Part shown: positions 51,458 to 60,455 of the stretch, one piece after another
How the letters are laid out: every line of letters begins with the position of its first letter
Numbering within the stretch: position 1 is the first letter of the stretch
NCBI GenBank assembly: GCA_018660835.1
Contig: JABJJN010000007.1
Location: forward strand, 1 to 64,000
Direction of reading: 5' to 3'
DNA from: Gemmatimonadota bacterium
Lineage (GTDB): Bacteria; Latescibacterota; UBA2968; UBA8231
DNA length: 64,000 bases
Notes under the pieces: generated by a model
What the model saw: the letters and a program-made list of their open reading frames with translations, nothing else
Database searches by the model: none
What the model was told of the DNA's origin: nothing
Program-made: the position numbers and the translations under genes

Positions 51458-52603
51458 TTAGATGTAGCCCGTGGAGCCGTCCGGTCGAATCGGACAGGTG
51501 CGCTGCCAATGAACGAAGTCATTGTTCGTGATGGCTTCTTCATTCACCTCGATCCCAAGACCAGGGCGATCTGGTCGGATGTGCAGATACCCGTCGGTGG
51601 GCACATAGGGTTCGTCGACCCAGTTCTCCCAGGCGGCATCGGTGGGCAGGTAGTATTCGAGGATCGTGAAGTTGTGCGTCGCCGCGGCGAAGTGCACGTT
51701 GACGGCCGTGGATATGGGACCCATCGGATTGTGCGGTGCCACACTCACGTAATGCGCCTCGGCAATCGCGGCGATCTTGCGCATCTCCAGCAGGCCACCA
51801 CAGATGCACACATCCGGCTGGATGATGTCCACCGCATTGCGAGCAATCAGATCGAGAAATTCGAACCGCCCGAAGAGACTCTCCCCCGTAGCAAGGGGGA
51901 CGCGCATCTGCTTGCGCAGACGCTGCCATTGGGGAATGTGCTCAGGCCGCAGGGGTTCCTCAAAGAACATCGGATCGTAAGGTGCCAGAGCGTCAGCCAA
52001 CTGCACGGCACGAATGGGTTCGAAGATCTTCGCGTGAGGATCGAAGGCGAATTCCCAATCGTCCGGTGTGTGGGCGCGGATCTCTTCGAAGTACTTGGCC
52101 GCCTCAGAGCAGACCCGTCCCCAGCGCGACGCATCTGGATCAATTTGGAAGGGCCCCGTCTTAAATGCTGTGAAGCCGTGGGACTCATGCAGCTTGTGTG
52201 CAGCCTCCGCCGTCTCTTTTCCATTGCGGCCACCGGCGCCTCGGTAGACGCGAATTCGATCGCGCACGGCGCCGCCGAGCAACATGTAGACGGGGAGTCC
52301 AGCTGCCTTGCCCGAAATATCCCACAGGGCATGGTCGAGGGCCGAGATCGCCGGCATGCCCACACCACCGGGTGGGAAGCGGAACTCCTGCATCAATTTC
52401 ATCATGATGAATTCGATACGACGCGGATCCTCGCCACCAATTAGTTTGAACAGGTAGTCGGCGATGGGTTCCACGGAAAGATCGGGTCCCGTCGAATACA
52501 CTTCGCCCCAGCCGTAGAGTCCCTCATCGGTCTCTACTTTGAGCAGGGCGCGACTGAAACTGCCCGCATTGGCGACGAATGTTTTGATCGCAGTGATTCT
52601 CAT
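51458..52603 (-). CDS. D-galactonate dehydratase-like enolase-superfamily protein
   Basis: The ATG at 52603 gives 381 aa; the longer open frame upstream is unlikely. Motifs are FKTGPF, the metal Asp in FAFDPHAK, the Glu pair in MFFEEPLRPE, TGESLFGR (third ligand Glu, intact here) and the catalytic His in SVAPHNPMGP. This set is the galactonate dehydratase-like subgroup, which removes water from aldonates to give 2-keto-3-deoxy acids. It is unlike the tandem pair at 47.8-50.2 kb, which lack the third Glu. It is cytoplasmic and Mg-dependent. The start abuts a perfect palindrome and faces mutS2. Confidence 0.93.
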   Translation of the reverse strand: MRITAIKTFVANAGSFSRALLKVETDEGLYGWGEVYSTGPDLSVEPIADYLFKLIGGEDPRRIEFIMMKLMQEFRFPPGGVGMPAISALDHALWDISGKAAGLPVYMLLGGAVRDRIRVYRGAGGRNGKETAEAAHKLHESHGFTAFKTGPFQIDPDASRWGRVCSEAAKYFEEIRAHTPDDWEFAFDPHAKIFEPIRAVQLADALAPYDPMFFEEPLRPEHIPQWQRLRKQMRVPLATGESLFGRFEFLDLIARNAVDIIQPDVCICGGLLEMRKIAAIAEAHYVSVAPHNPMGPISTAVNVHFAAATHNFTILEYYLPTDAAWENWVDEPYVPTDGYLHIRPDRPGLGIEVNEEAITNNDFVHWQRTCPIRPDGSTGYI

Positions 52604-52606
52604 TTG

Positions 52607-52619
52607 CGCCAAATTGGCG
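52607..52619. promoter_or_regulatory. Palindrome just upstream of the galactonate dehydratase-like gene
   Basis: CGCCAA-A-TTGGCG is a perfect 13-bp inverted repeat four bases from the start codon, in the divergent promoter shared with mutS2. It is placed to block initiation and is a plausible operator. Confidence 0.4.
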
Positions 52620-52707
52620 TGTTGTCGTGACGAGGGCAAGCAAGAGGTTCTCGATGGTTGACATTGTATCGCCGCCGCCGACTCCTTCTGGGCAGGAGGA
52701 GTGACAT

Positions 52708-54729
52708 TTGAACGAACACGCACTGGAAGTGTTGGAGTACCACCAAGTCATCGAGATCCTGGCAGGTTTCGCCACGTCGGGACTGGGTCAAGTACGGGTC
52801 CGCGAGTTGCAGCCACTCACCGACACGGCGCAGATCGAGCGACTCATGATGGAGACCACGCAGTTGAAGTCGCTGTTGGGAGCCGATCAGGAGCTGCCCA
52901 TCGGTGGGCTGCACGACATTGGCTTCATTCTGGATGAGCTCGATCGTGTTGAGGTGTTGCTCATCGAGCAGATTCTCAGGGTCGGTGAGACGCTCAGAGC
53001 CGCACGAAGTGTGCGGCAATTTCTCGCCGCCGCAGAGGAGACCCATCCGCAGGTCGCGCGCATGGCGGAGCCGATCGCCAGTTTCACGGAGCTGGAAGAG
53101 TCGATTGAGCTGACTTTCAATGAGAACGGTGCCATCAAGAGCAGTGCGAGTTCAGCCCTAAAGTCAGCGCGCAATGAGATTCAGATCTTCCGCGGTCGCA
53201 TCAAGGGGAAGCTGGCGACACTCATGCGCTCGCCGAGTATCTCACCACATCTGCAAGACACGGGCATCCGAGAGCATCATGGTCGACCGACGGTGGCTGT
53301 GCGTGCCTCATCGGTTTCGCGTGTGCCGGGAGTGCAACGAGGTCGCTCTGACAGTGGCGGCACCATCTTCGTCGAGCCCGAAGGTATTCGCAAGATGGGG
53401 GAGGAACTCACGGCCGCTCAGGATCGCGAGCGTGAGGAGATGGTGCGGATTCTGCAGGAACTGACGGCGAAGATTGCTGCTGAGGTGAATCGTCTGCGCA
53501 CGACGCTGGTCGCCATGGCGCACGTGGACATGACGTATGCCAAGGTCAGACTCAGTCGCACCTTTGCCATGCAGCCGCCGATCCTGAATCACGAGGGAGT
53601 GATTCGTCTGCGCGAGGCACGGCATCCGCTGTTGCTGGATCTCGAAGATCGGGGTGGCATCGAGGAAGTGATACCGATCGATGTCCGCCTCGGTGATGAC
53701 TTCCACACCCTCATCATCACCGGACCCAATACAGGCGGCAAGACCGTCGCACTGAAGACGATTGGACTGCTGACGCTGATGGCGATGACGGGTCTGCATG
53801 TGCCGGCGTCGGACCACTCGACGCTGCCTGTGCTGCAGGATGTGTGGGCCGACATCGGCGATGAGCAGAGCATCGAGCAGAGCTTGAGCACCTTCTCCAG
53901 CCATCTGACACAGATCGGCCAGATTCTACATGGTGCCGACGCACATAGTCTGGTGTTGCTTGACGAACTGGGAGGTGGCACCGATCCGGAAGAGGGAGCC
54001 GCCCTGGCACGGGCAATTCTCGAACATCTTCATGAACGCGGCGTGCGCACGGCGGTTACGACACACATCAGCCAACTCAAGACGCTGGGCTACACGATGA
54101 CCGGTGTGGAGAATGCATCCATCGAATTTGATGTCGAGACGCTACAGCCGACCCACAAAGTGCTCATAGGTCAGGCGGGCAGCAGCAATGCTCTGGCCCT
54201 GGCGCGTCGGTTGGGTTTGCCGGAAACGGTGATCAGTGAAGCGGAGAGCAGTCGCCAGGAAGATGAGTCAACACGATTACTTAGTGAACTGCAGGCGGCG
54301 AGACTGCAGGGTCTGGCAGAGAGGGAAGAGAGCGAGAAAGCAAAAGCCGAGGCTGTGCGCCTGCAGGACGAGGCGCAGGAAGTTCTCGATGATGTGACGG
54401 CGCAACAGGAGTTGTCGAAGATCACCAGTGGTCAGGCGGCGTATGACACACTGCGCCATCTGAAGCGGAAGCTAGCCCATTTGCAGAGGGAGGAACCCTC
54501 CAAGCGCGCTCTCATGCTGGCCCTTGGAGAGTTGCTGGCGACGATCGAAGAAAAGCTGATACAGATTCCCAGTGTTACCCGACCCGTGAAGGTTGGTGAT
54601 CGGGTTCTTGTGCGCAATCTGGGTCAGGTCGGCGTACTCAACCATCTCGACCCACGCTCGAGCAAGGCCATCGTCGAGATTGGCTCGTCACCAGTGACAG
54701 TGGCGGTAGAGGAATTGGAGGCGGTCTAG
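52708..54729 (+). CDS. MutS2-family ATPase without the C-terminal Smr domain
   Basis: The protein has 673 aa from a TTG preceded by GGAGGAG. It follows MutS2 from LEVLEYHQVIEIL through the long coiled-coil lever region. The ATPase domain has Walker A GPNTGGKT (about 345), LPVLQDVWADIGDEQSIEQSLSTFSS, Walker B LVLLDELGGGTDPEEG and VTTHISQLK. A second coiled coil (EREESEKAKAEAVRLQDEA) and a KOW-like segment (VGDRVLVRNLGQVG) follow, and then the protein stops. Typical MutS2 is about 780 aa and ends with an Smr nuclease domain, absent here. It may bind branched DNA or ribosomes without cleaving. It is a cytoplasmic homodimer. Confidence 0.95.
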   Translation: MNEHALEVLEYHQVIEILAGFATSGLGQVRVRELQPLTDTAQIERLMMETTQLKSLLGADQELPIGGLHDIGFILDELDRVEVLLIEQILRVGETLRAARSVRQFLAAAEETHPQVARMAEPIASFTELEESIELTFNENGAIKSSASSALKSARNEIQIFRGRIKGKLATLMRSPSISPHLQDTGIREHHGRPTVAVRASSVSRVPGVQRGRSDSGGTIFVEPEGIRKMGEELTAAQDREREEMVRILQELTAKIAAEVNRLRTTLVAMAHVDMTYAKVRLSRTFAMQPPILNHEGVIRLREARHPLLLDLEDRGGIEEVIPIDVRLGDDFHTLIITGPNTGGKTVALKTIGLLTLMAMTGLHVPASDHSTLPVLQDVWADIGDEQSIEQSLSTFSSHLTQIGQILHGADAHSLVLLDELGGGTDPEEGAALARAILEHLHERGVRTAVTTHISQLKTLGYTMTGVENASIEFDVETLQPTHKVLIGQAGSSNALALARRLGLPETVISEAESSRQEDESTRLLSELQAARLQGLAEREESEKAKAEAVRLQDEAQEVLDDVTAQQELSKITSGQAAYDTLRHLKRKLAHLQREEPSKRALMLALGELLATIEEKLIQIPSVTRPVKVGDRVLVRNLGQVGVLNHLDPRSSKAIVEIGSSPVTVAVEELEAV

Positions 54730-54739
54730 ATTCTAAGGA

Positions 54740-56146
54740 TCACGCCGCGTCGGACAGCAGTTCCTTGACCTGTGCCAGAACAGGACCGCCAATGTCATCG
54801 GCCAGCTGGTCGATGTCCTGCTGCGAAAGATGCATGGCTTGAAACACTTTGTCATCGAAGGAGACGTCACCTCCGACGGGATAGGACATTCCAAGTCTGT
54901 GGCATATGTAGTTGGAAACATGTAGCAGGCAATCGAGGTCTTCGGGAATGTCGGGCAGGTCGTGATGGTGTCCGACGGTCTGCGTGAGCAATGGTTTCAT
55001 ATGGGAGCGCTCTAAGACCAACTGTCCGATTTCGGTATGATGCGCGACATCTCCGAGTCGACGCTCCGCTTCGCGGAAGCTCATTTCTCCTGTCACCGAC
55101 TCGCCCATGACGCGCGCGAAGTGTTCCCAAAAAAATGTGCCCATCACCAATTTTCCGATATCGTGGAGCAGGCAGACAATCCAGTAGTCGGAGAATTCAG
55201 GTGCTGCTGCAAGAGGCAGGGATCGGTCTGTCACCAATCTGTGGGCAACGAGTGCACAGGCGACGGAGTGTGCCCAGAAACGCTGATAGTCAAAGAGGGT
55301 ATCCTGAGAGCGGGCAAAGCTTGTGGCCAACTTCGCCTGCATGGCCACGGCGGCGACTTCACGCATTCCCATCCGCACAATCGCATCTCGCAAGGTGGCG
55401 GGTGGCTCTCCAGATCTGGCGGCGAAGGCCGGAGAGCCGGCGACGGACATGAGGCGTTGAACAATCGAAGGGTCCAGAAGAATGGCTCTCTCCAACTGCT
55501 CCGCCGTCACATCCGGATCTGACAAAAGCTCGAGGATCCGGCTCACGGCGCCCGGCAGGGTCGGTAGCGAATCAATGCCCTTCAGGCGTGTTTCAACGAT
55601 GCGCCGGCGCTGGGCACCCTGGGTCGTCGACAGATCCTGCAGGGGCGGTGTAACGCCGACTTTCTCCAGCGCCTTTCCGAGCAAGTTGCGCAGGCCTTTG
55701 CCACTGTCGCGGAAGACGGATTCCCAAGCGACGACGTGACCAGCGCTCAGGCGTTTGACCTGTTCTATGTATTGGGGGGCCAGCGCTTTTGGTACGATCG
55801 CAAAGAGGGGATTGTCACGCAGATTAAAGGCAGAAATACCAATATCTGTCTGCGAGTCACGTCGCTGGATCAGCACGACACCCCGGAGAGAGCCTGTACC
55901 TTCGCCCAACCACTGGCGCGCCTCGGCGAAGGAGCCCGCATCGACAGTACGCAGTCCGTATTTGAAATTCAGGACCAAAGAGACGAGGGATCGCAGTACG
56001 GCTTGCGGCTTGCCCTTGTCGCACACAATGATGGCGTAGTCGCCTTCAATCGGCTCGTGGGTCTGGTGCGTGGCGGACGCATGAGATGCGGATACGGTCA
56101 CGATTGACGACCACGTTCTGCAGAATGTGGAATATTGTACGGACAT
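54740..56146 (-). CDS. HDOD-domain signalling protein
   Basis: Up to 468 aa; the ATG at 56146 lies in the middle of a palindrome, so a start further in (for example GTG at 56101, 453 aa) is possible; neither has a good ribosome site. The N-terminal 150 residues are receiver-like (YAIIVCDKG, VLIQRRDSQTD) but lack clear phospho-acceptor spacing. The HDOD domain (about 180-390) begins LPTLPGAVSRILELLSDPD and has VCLLHDIGKLV. HDOD proteins are HD-GYP relatives, usually non-catalytic scaffolds in two-component or c-di-GMP signalling. The C-terminal QQDIDQLADDIGGPVL is helical. It diverges from a sulfatase gene across an operator-like region. Confidence 0.9.
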   Translation of the reverse strand: MSVQYSTFCRTWSSIVTVSASHASATHQTHEPIEGDYAIIVCDKGKPQAVLRSLVSLVLNFKYGLRTVDAGSFAEARQWLGEGTGSLRGVVLIQRRDSQTDIGISAFNLRDNPLFAIVPKALAPQYIEQVKRLSAGHVVAWESVFRDSGKGLRNLLGKALEKVGVTPPLQDLSTTQGAQRRRIVETRLKGIDSLPTLPGAVSRILELLSDPDVTAEQLERAILLDPSIVQRLMSVAGSPAFAARSGEPPATLRDAIVRMGMREVAAVAMQAKLATSFARSQDTLFDYQRFWAHSVACALVAHRLVTDRSLPLAAAPEFSDYWIVCLLHDIGKLVMGTFFWEHFARVMGESVTGEMSFREAERRLGDVAHHTEIGQLVLERSHMKPLLTQTVGHHHDLPDIPEDLDCLLHVSNYICHRLGMSYPVGGDVSFDDKVFQAMHLSQQDIDQLADDIGGPVLAQVKELLSDAA

Positions 56147-56168
56147 ATGTCCGTAATACTACGGATAT
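56138..56168. promoter_or_regulatory. Triple half-site operator between HDOD and sulfatase genes
   Basis: A perfect 18-bp palindrome TACGGACATATGTCCGTA (56138-56155) is followed by a third direct half-site TACGGATAT (56160-56168), so TACGGAYAT occurs three times, one inverted. This is typical of a cooperative dimeric regulator. It covers the upstream start codon of the HDOD frame. Confidence 0.6.
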
Positions 56169-56262
56169 CACTCTGCAATGGTAGCTTTCGCTGTGGCGGC
56201 GGGCAAGCTATAAGATGAGAGAGAAAGCGATCCCTGATGATGTCTTACGGAGCGACACCCAA

Positions 56263-57660
56263 ATGAAGCGACCGAATGTTCTGTGGATCTGCACCGACGA
56301 ACAGCGGTGGGATACGATCCATGCTCTCGGCAATGCCCACATCCAGACACCGCACATTGATCGACTCGTGAGCGAGGGCGTGGCATTCACCCACGCCTTC
56401 TGCCAGAGTCCGATCTGCACAGCCAGTCGGTCCAGTTTCCTCACAGGGATGTATCCATCATCTGTGCATGGCTGCACCAATGGCAATGATCGTTGGGCAG
56501 ATTCGGCACCGCTGGTGACCAAGCTGCTCGCTGACGCGGGGTACGATTGCGGTCTGGCGGGCAAATTGCACCTGGCTGGTGCCCACGGTCGTATCGAGCC
56601 ACGGGGTGACGATGGTTTTCGCGAATTTCACTGGAGTCACGATCCTCGTGACCTGTGGCCCGAGGGGCACGCCTATGCAGATTGGGTGCACGCGCAGGGA
56701 CAGAGTCTGAGTGCTTTCAACGACGACCCAGCCAGTGTGCCACCGGCGATGCACCAGACGGCCTGGTGCGCCGACCGTGCCATCGAATTCATGGAGCAGG
56801 ATCGTGGTGACGCACCGTGGTTGATGAGCGTCAATCCCTTCGATCCACATCCACCGCTGGATCCACCGCAGGAGTATCTCGATCGCTATCCAGCGGATCG
56901 GTTGCCCGGCTATCCTGTGGGAGAGACAGACGCGGCGCATCAGGCTCGGTTTGTCGATGTTGATTTTGGCGTCCCCGCAGAGCCACTGAACGTGGCAACA
57001 AGACGCCAAATGCAGGCAGCGTACTATGCGATGATCACACTCATCGACGACAATGTGGGGCGCATGCTGGAGAGTCTCGAGCGCATGGGTCAGCGACAGG
57101 ACACGATCGTCATTTTCTGCTCAGATCATGGCGACATGGTGGGTGAGCACGGCCTGTTGCACAAGGGCAGCCGGTTCTACGAGCCCCTCGTGCGCGTGCC
57201 GCTTGTGATTTCGTGGCCAGGGCGATATCGCCAGGGGATTGTCAGTGAGGCGTTGGTGGAACTGATGGATATTGCGCCGACCCTGCTTACTGAGGCCGAT
57301 GTGCAAGCCCCTGAACGAACGCAGGGACAATCATTGGCACCTCTACTGCGTGGTGATGTGGACAGTTCAACGCACCGGGATTTCGTGCGCAGCGAATTCT
57401 ATCATGCCCTGAGTCCGGTGAATCGGCCCGACATCCGTGGCACGTATGCGACGATGTATCGGGATCGAAGACACAAACTGTGCGTGTATCACGGTCTCGA
57501 TGCGGGGGAACTATTTGATCTGCAGCAGGACCCTGGAGAATTCGACAATCTCTGGGATCGGCCCGACGCACAACAACTGCGATTCGATCTGATGAAGCGC
57601 AGCTTCGATGCACTGGCCTTCGCCACGGATATCGGCACGCGCCACGTGACGCAATTCTAG
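56263..57660 (+). CDS. Sulfatase (type I, Cys-type formylglycine)
   Basis: The ATG at 56263 starts the conserved core (RPNVLWICTDEQRWDT); 16 extra codons upstream are ignored. The product has 465 aa. The formylglycine motif is CTASR (Cys about 52) within SPICTASRSSFLTG. AGKLHLAGAHG, NPFDPHPPLDPP and the distal metal site CSDHGDMVGEHGLLHKG are present. It is the choline-sulfatase/arylsulfatase-like type with no signal peptide, so it probably acts on sulfated sugars in the cytoplasm. It differs from the 17.9 kb sulfatase in sequence but shares the scheme. It is controlled from the operator region it shares with the HDOD gene. Confidence 0.94.
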   Translation: MKRPNVLWICTDEQRWDTIHALGNAHIQTPHIDRLVSEGVAFTHAFCQSPICTASRSSFLTGMYPSSVHGCTNGNDRWADSAPLVTKLLADAGYDCGLAGKLHLAGAHGRIEPRGDDGFREFHWSHDPRDLWPEGHAYADWVHAQGQSLSAFNDDPASVPPAMHQTAWCADRAIEFMEQDRGDAPWLMSVNPFDPHPPLDPPQEYLDRYPADRLPGYPVGETDAAHQARFVDVDFGVPAEPLNVATRRQMQAAYYAMITLIDDNVGRMLESLERMGQRQDTIVIFCSDHGDMVGEHGLLHKGSRFYEPLVRVPLVISWPGRYRQGIVSEALVELMDIAPTLLTEADVQAPERTQGQSLAPLLRGDVDSSTHRDFVRSEFYHALSPVNRPDIRGTYATMYRDRRHKLCVYHGLDAGELFDLQQDPGEFDNLWDRPDAQQLRFDLMKRSFDALAFATDIGTRHVTQF

Positions 57661-57728
57661 CTGTACCCGGACAGGTCGATGCCAAATCTCCAGGCTGAAG
57701 TTCTATACTGAGCCACGATGCCGGACCC

Positions 57729-58469
57729 CTAGTTCGTCAGAATCCGTGCAGCACCGTCGGTGATGATGATGGTGTGTTCCCAATGGGCGGCGGATGCATG
57801 GTCCTGGGTCAGCACCGTCCAGCCATCATCTGCTTCGTAGATCTCATCGGATCCGCTCGTGAGGATCGGCTCGATGGTGAGCACGAGACCCTCATGAAGT
57901 CGGGCTCGCTGACCGGGCTGCCGAAAGTTGGGAACCATGGGATCTTCCCAGATGGCCCGGCCCGTGCCATGACCCGTCATCTGCCGAATCACGGTAAAGC
58001 CACCTGCTGTAACACAGTCCTCTACGGCACCGCCAATGTCGTTGACGGGGCAGCCACTGCGGGCGGCTTCGATTCCAGCTTGCAGGGCTTTCTCGCCGAC
58101 CAGGGACAGCTGCTCGTGTTCTGTTGAAACGGGGGGAATGCAGAGAGTACGGGCGGCGTCCGCGACATATCCGTCGAGCTCGACAGTGACATCTATTGTG
58201 ACAATGTCACCGGCAGCCAGGACGCGCTCACCGGGGATGCCGTGTACGACCTCGTCGTTGACACTCACCAGGATGTGTCCGGGAAAACCGAATTCCACGG
58301 TGGGTGCCGACTGCGCGCCATGCCGCCGGTAGATTTCGGCGGCGATCTCATCCAGATCTTTCGTGAGGAGCCCCGGTTCAACGGCAGCCGTCGTCGCCGT
58401 CAGGGTTTCTGCTACGACAGCGCCCACTCGTTCCATTCCGGCCAGGTCATGTTTGTCGCGTATGGTCAT
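57729..58469 (-). CDS. map: Methionine aminopeptidase type I
   Basis: The protein has 246 aa, the usual type I length. The five metal ligands are seen: Asp in TIDVTVELDG, Asp in VADAART, His in MTGHGTGRAI, Glu in VLTIEPIL and Glu in HWEHTIII. PTVEFGFPGHILVSVNDEVVHGIPG is the signature region. It removes the N-terminal Met from nascent proteins in the cytoplasm. It stands apart from ribosomal protein genes and is divergent from the sigma factor-ankyrin gene, so it may be a second copy. Confidence 0.97.
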   Translation of the reverse strand: MTIRDKHDLAGMERVGAVVAETLTATTAAVEPGLLTKDLDEIAAEIYRRHGAQSAPTVEFGFPGHILVSVNDEVVHGIPGERVLAAGDIVTIDVTVELDGYVADAARTLCIPPVSTEHEQLSLVGEKALQAGIEAARSGCPVNDIGGAVEDCVTAGGFTVIRQMTGHGTGRAIWEDPMVPNFRQPGQRARLHEGLVLTIEPILTSGSDEIYEADDGWTVLTQDHASAAHWEHTIIITDGAARILTN

Positions 58470-58637
58470 CGTTCGCTTTCTTGAGACTTCGGTGGATCAC
58501 ATTGGTTCGGTTACCAGATTCTCCCACAACCTTGCATGGGCCATCCTTGCGGCGATTATCGAAAATACGAACCGGACGTAACCCTGGTCGAACTTCGTGG
58601 CTCTGTTGTGTGAGTCGGCGGGGGAGGCGGGCAGAGC

Positions 58638-60434
58638 ATGGATGAGATCAAGCGTTCCATCGAGCAGACGAAGGCAGGAGACATCAACGCCTTCGGTGTC
58701 ATCGTGACACGGTTTCAGGATATGGCGCTGGGTTATGCCCTGTCGATACTACATGATCTGCAACTTGCGCAGGACGCAGCGCAGGAAGCATTTATCGCCG
58801 CGTATCTGAATCTCGACTCTTTGCGAGACCCCCAGAGTCTGCCCGCCTGGTTGCGCCGAATCGTCTTCACTCAATGCACACGGATTCGGCGACGCAAGCA
58901 ACCGGCAAGCATTGATCCGCAGACGGTGGATATGGAAGCGACAGAAGCGGGTCCTGAGGAGCTGTTCGAGTCTGCCCAGCAGCGGCGCATCGTCGCAGCG
59001 GCCCTCAGGAGTCTACCCGAGCGATCGCAGGAGATTCTTGCTCTGTTCTATATCTCCGGATACTCCTATGCAGAAGTGGCCGACATGCTGACGATTCCCG
59101 TGTCGACGGTGAAGAAGCGTCTTCACGATGGCCGCAAATTGATGAAACAGAGGATGACAGAAATGGCAGAATTGGCAGAGGAGGACTTCCAGCCTTTGCG
59201 CCCCTCAAGGTCGAAGAAATTTTCGACAGACACGGTCGACGCGATTCGCTCGGCGTTGGAGGCGATGGCGGCGGGAGATGTGGCGAGGCTGGAACAATTG
59301 CTGCAAAAGCATCCCGCTCTCGTGGAGTCCAGTGGTTTCGATGACACAGAGGAAGGCACGTATTTCCACGGTGCAGCCCTGCTCCACTACGTGGCCGGGA
59401 ATCCAACAGACCATCCCGTACCAAAGAACGCGGCGGCAGCGACGCGTCTGTTGCTGAAGTATGGTGCTGACCCGAACTCGATGACGGATGTGGGCAACAA
59501 TACCCCCCTGTGTCTGGTGGCCAGCGGTAGGGCAGCGCGAGAGGTGGGGGTGCAGATCGAGCTGATCGATATCCTCGTCGAGGCGGGTGCCGAGGTGGAT
59601 GCCAGTGATGGCCTGGCGATCTATGCGGCCCTGATCCACGGTGAGACGGACGCGTCAAGAGCTCTCTTCAAGCACGGCGCCCGATTGGATCTGGGATTCG
59701 CCGCGGGTCTGGGTGAGATCGGCGTGATGGCGTCGTTTGTCGCAGATGACGGGACGCTCAAGGCCGATGCGCGCCGTAGTCACAGCCGCCGACCGTACTA
59801 TGAGCGCAATGTGGAGCCCCTCAGGGATTCACCATCGTCAGATGCTGACTCTTCTGAGCCACCGGCGGCAACTGACGCCACGCTTCCGGCGTTGCCGCGG
59901 ATGACGGATGCTGAGATCCTGGGAGAGGCACTCGCTTATGCCGTGGCCAATCAGCAATTGGAGGCGATGCGCTGGCTGCTGGATCACGGAGCCGATCCCA
60001 ATGTGAAGCCAGCGCGTTTTCATGGCGGACAGAGTGTGTTGCATCTGGTTTGCTGTAACCTGGGGCAGGGCAATGTAGAGGCTGCGAAGATGCTTCTTGA
60101 TGCTGGAGCTGATGCCGACGACAACGATCCGGAATCCACGGGGGCGACACCCCTGCAATGGGCCGTGCACAATGGTCAGCCAGCGCCCATCTCCATGCTG
60201 CTGGGGTGCACGGATAGCACCGCCGCTGTTCATGTGCACTATGCCATCAAGTGTTTGCTGGAGAACGATACCAAACAGCGAACACGACGTCTTAAAGTGG
60301 TCGAGGAGTTGCTGAAGAATGGAGCGACGCCCGCTGTCGCCCGTGGTGACGGCAGGACGGCGGCCGACGTCGTCGAAACGTCCGGTGACGTGGATCTGCA
60401 GCGACTTTTCGCGCCTGGGCGCCCTGTTAAGTAG
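58638..60434 (+). CDS. ECF-type sigma factor fused to ankyrin repeats
   Basis: The protein has 598 aa with GGGGAGG upstream of the ATG. Residues about 1-175 are a sigma-70 factor: region 2 (FGVIVTRFQDMALGYALSIL, DAAQEAFIAAYLNL) and region 4 (LPERSQEILALFYISGYSYAEVADML, then VSTVKKRLHDGRKLM). The rest holds ankyrin repeats in two blocks (about 205-360, 430-590), such as AATRLLLKYGADPN, AMRWLLDHGADPN and AAKMLLDAGADADD. A low-complexity S/P/A linker separates them. The ankyrin part could act as a built-in anti-sigma or a protein-sensing arm. An ankyrin pseudogene faces it immediately downstream. Confidence 0.92.
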   Translation: MDEIKRSIEQTKAGDINAFGVIVTRFQDMALGYALSILHDLQLAQDAAQEAFIAAYLNLDSLRDPQSLPAWLRRIVFTQCTRIRRRKQPASIDPQTVDMEATEAGPEELFESAQQRRIVAAALRSLPERSQEILALFYISGYSYAEVADMLTIPVSTVKKRLHDGRKLMKQRMTEMAELAEEDFQPLRPSRSKKFSTDTVDAIRSALEAMAAGDVARLEQLLQKHPALVESSGFDDTEEGTYFHGAALLHYVAGNPTDHPVPKNAAAATRLLLKYGADPNSMTDVGNNTPLCLVASGRAAREVGVQIELIDILVEAGAEVDASDGLAIYAALIHGETDASRALFKHGARLDLGFAAGLGEIGVMASFVADDGTLKADARRSHSRRPYYERNVEPLRDSPSSDADSSEPPAATDATLPALPRMTDAEILGEALAYAVANQQLEAMRWLLDHGADPNVKPARFHGGQSVLHLVCCNLGQGNVEAAKMLLDAGADADDNDPESTGATPLQWAVHNGQPAPISMLLGCTDSTAAVHVHYAIKCLLENDTKQRTRRLKVVEELLKNGATPAVARGDGRTAADVVETSGDVDLQRLFAPGRPVK

Positions 60435-60449
60435 CAATCCTAACAGGGC
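60421..60449. terminator. Hairpin between the sigma-ankyrin gene and the ankyrin pseudogene
   Basis: The perfect 9-bp stem GCCCTGTTA/TAACAGGGC has an 11-base loop and includes the stop codon of the sigma factor gene. No T-run is visible on either side, so termination is plausible but unproven for both convergent genes. Confidence 0.55.
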
Positions 60450-60455
60450 ACTCGA

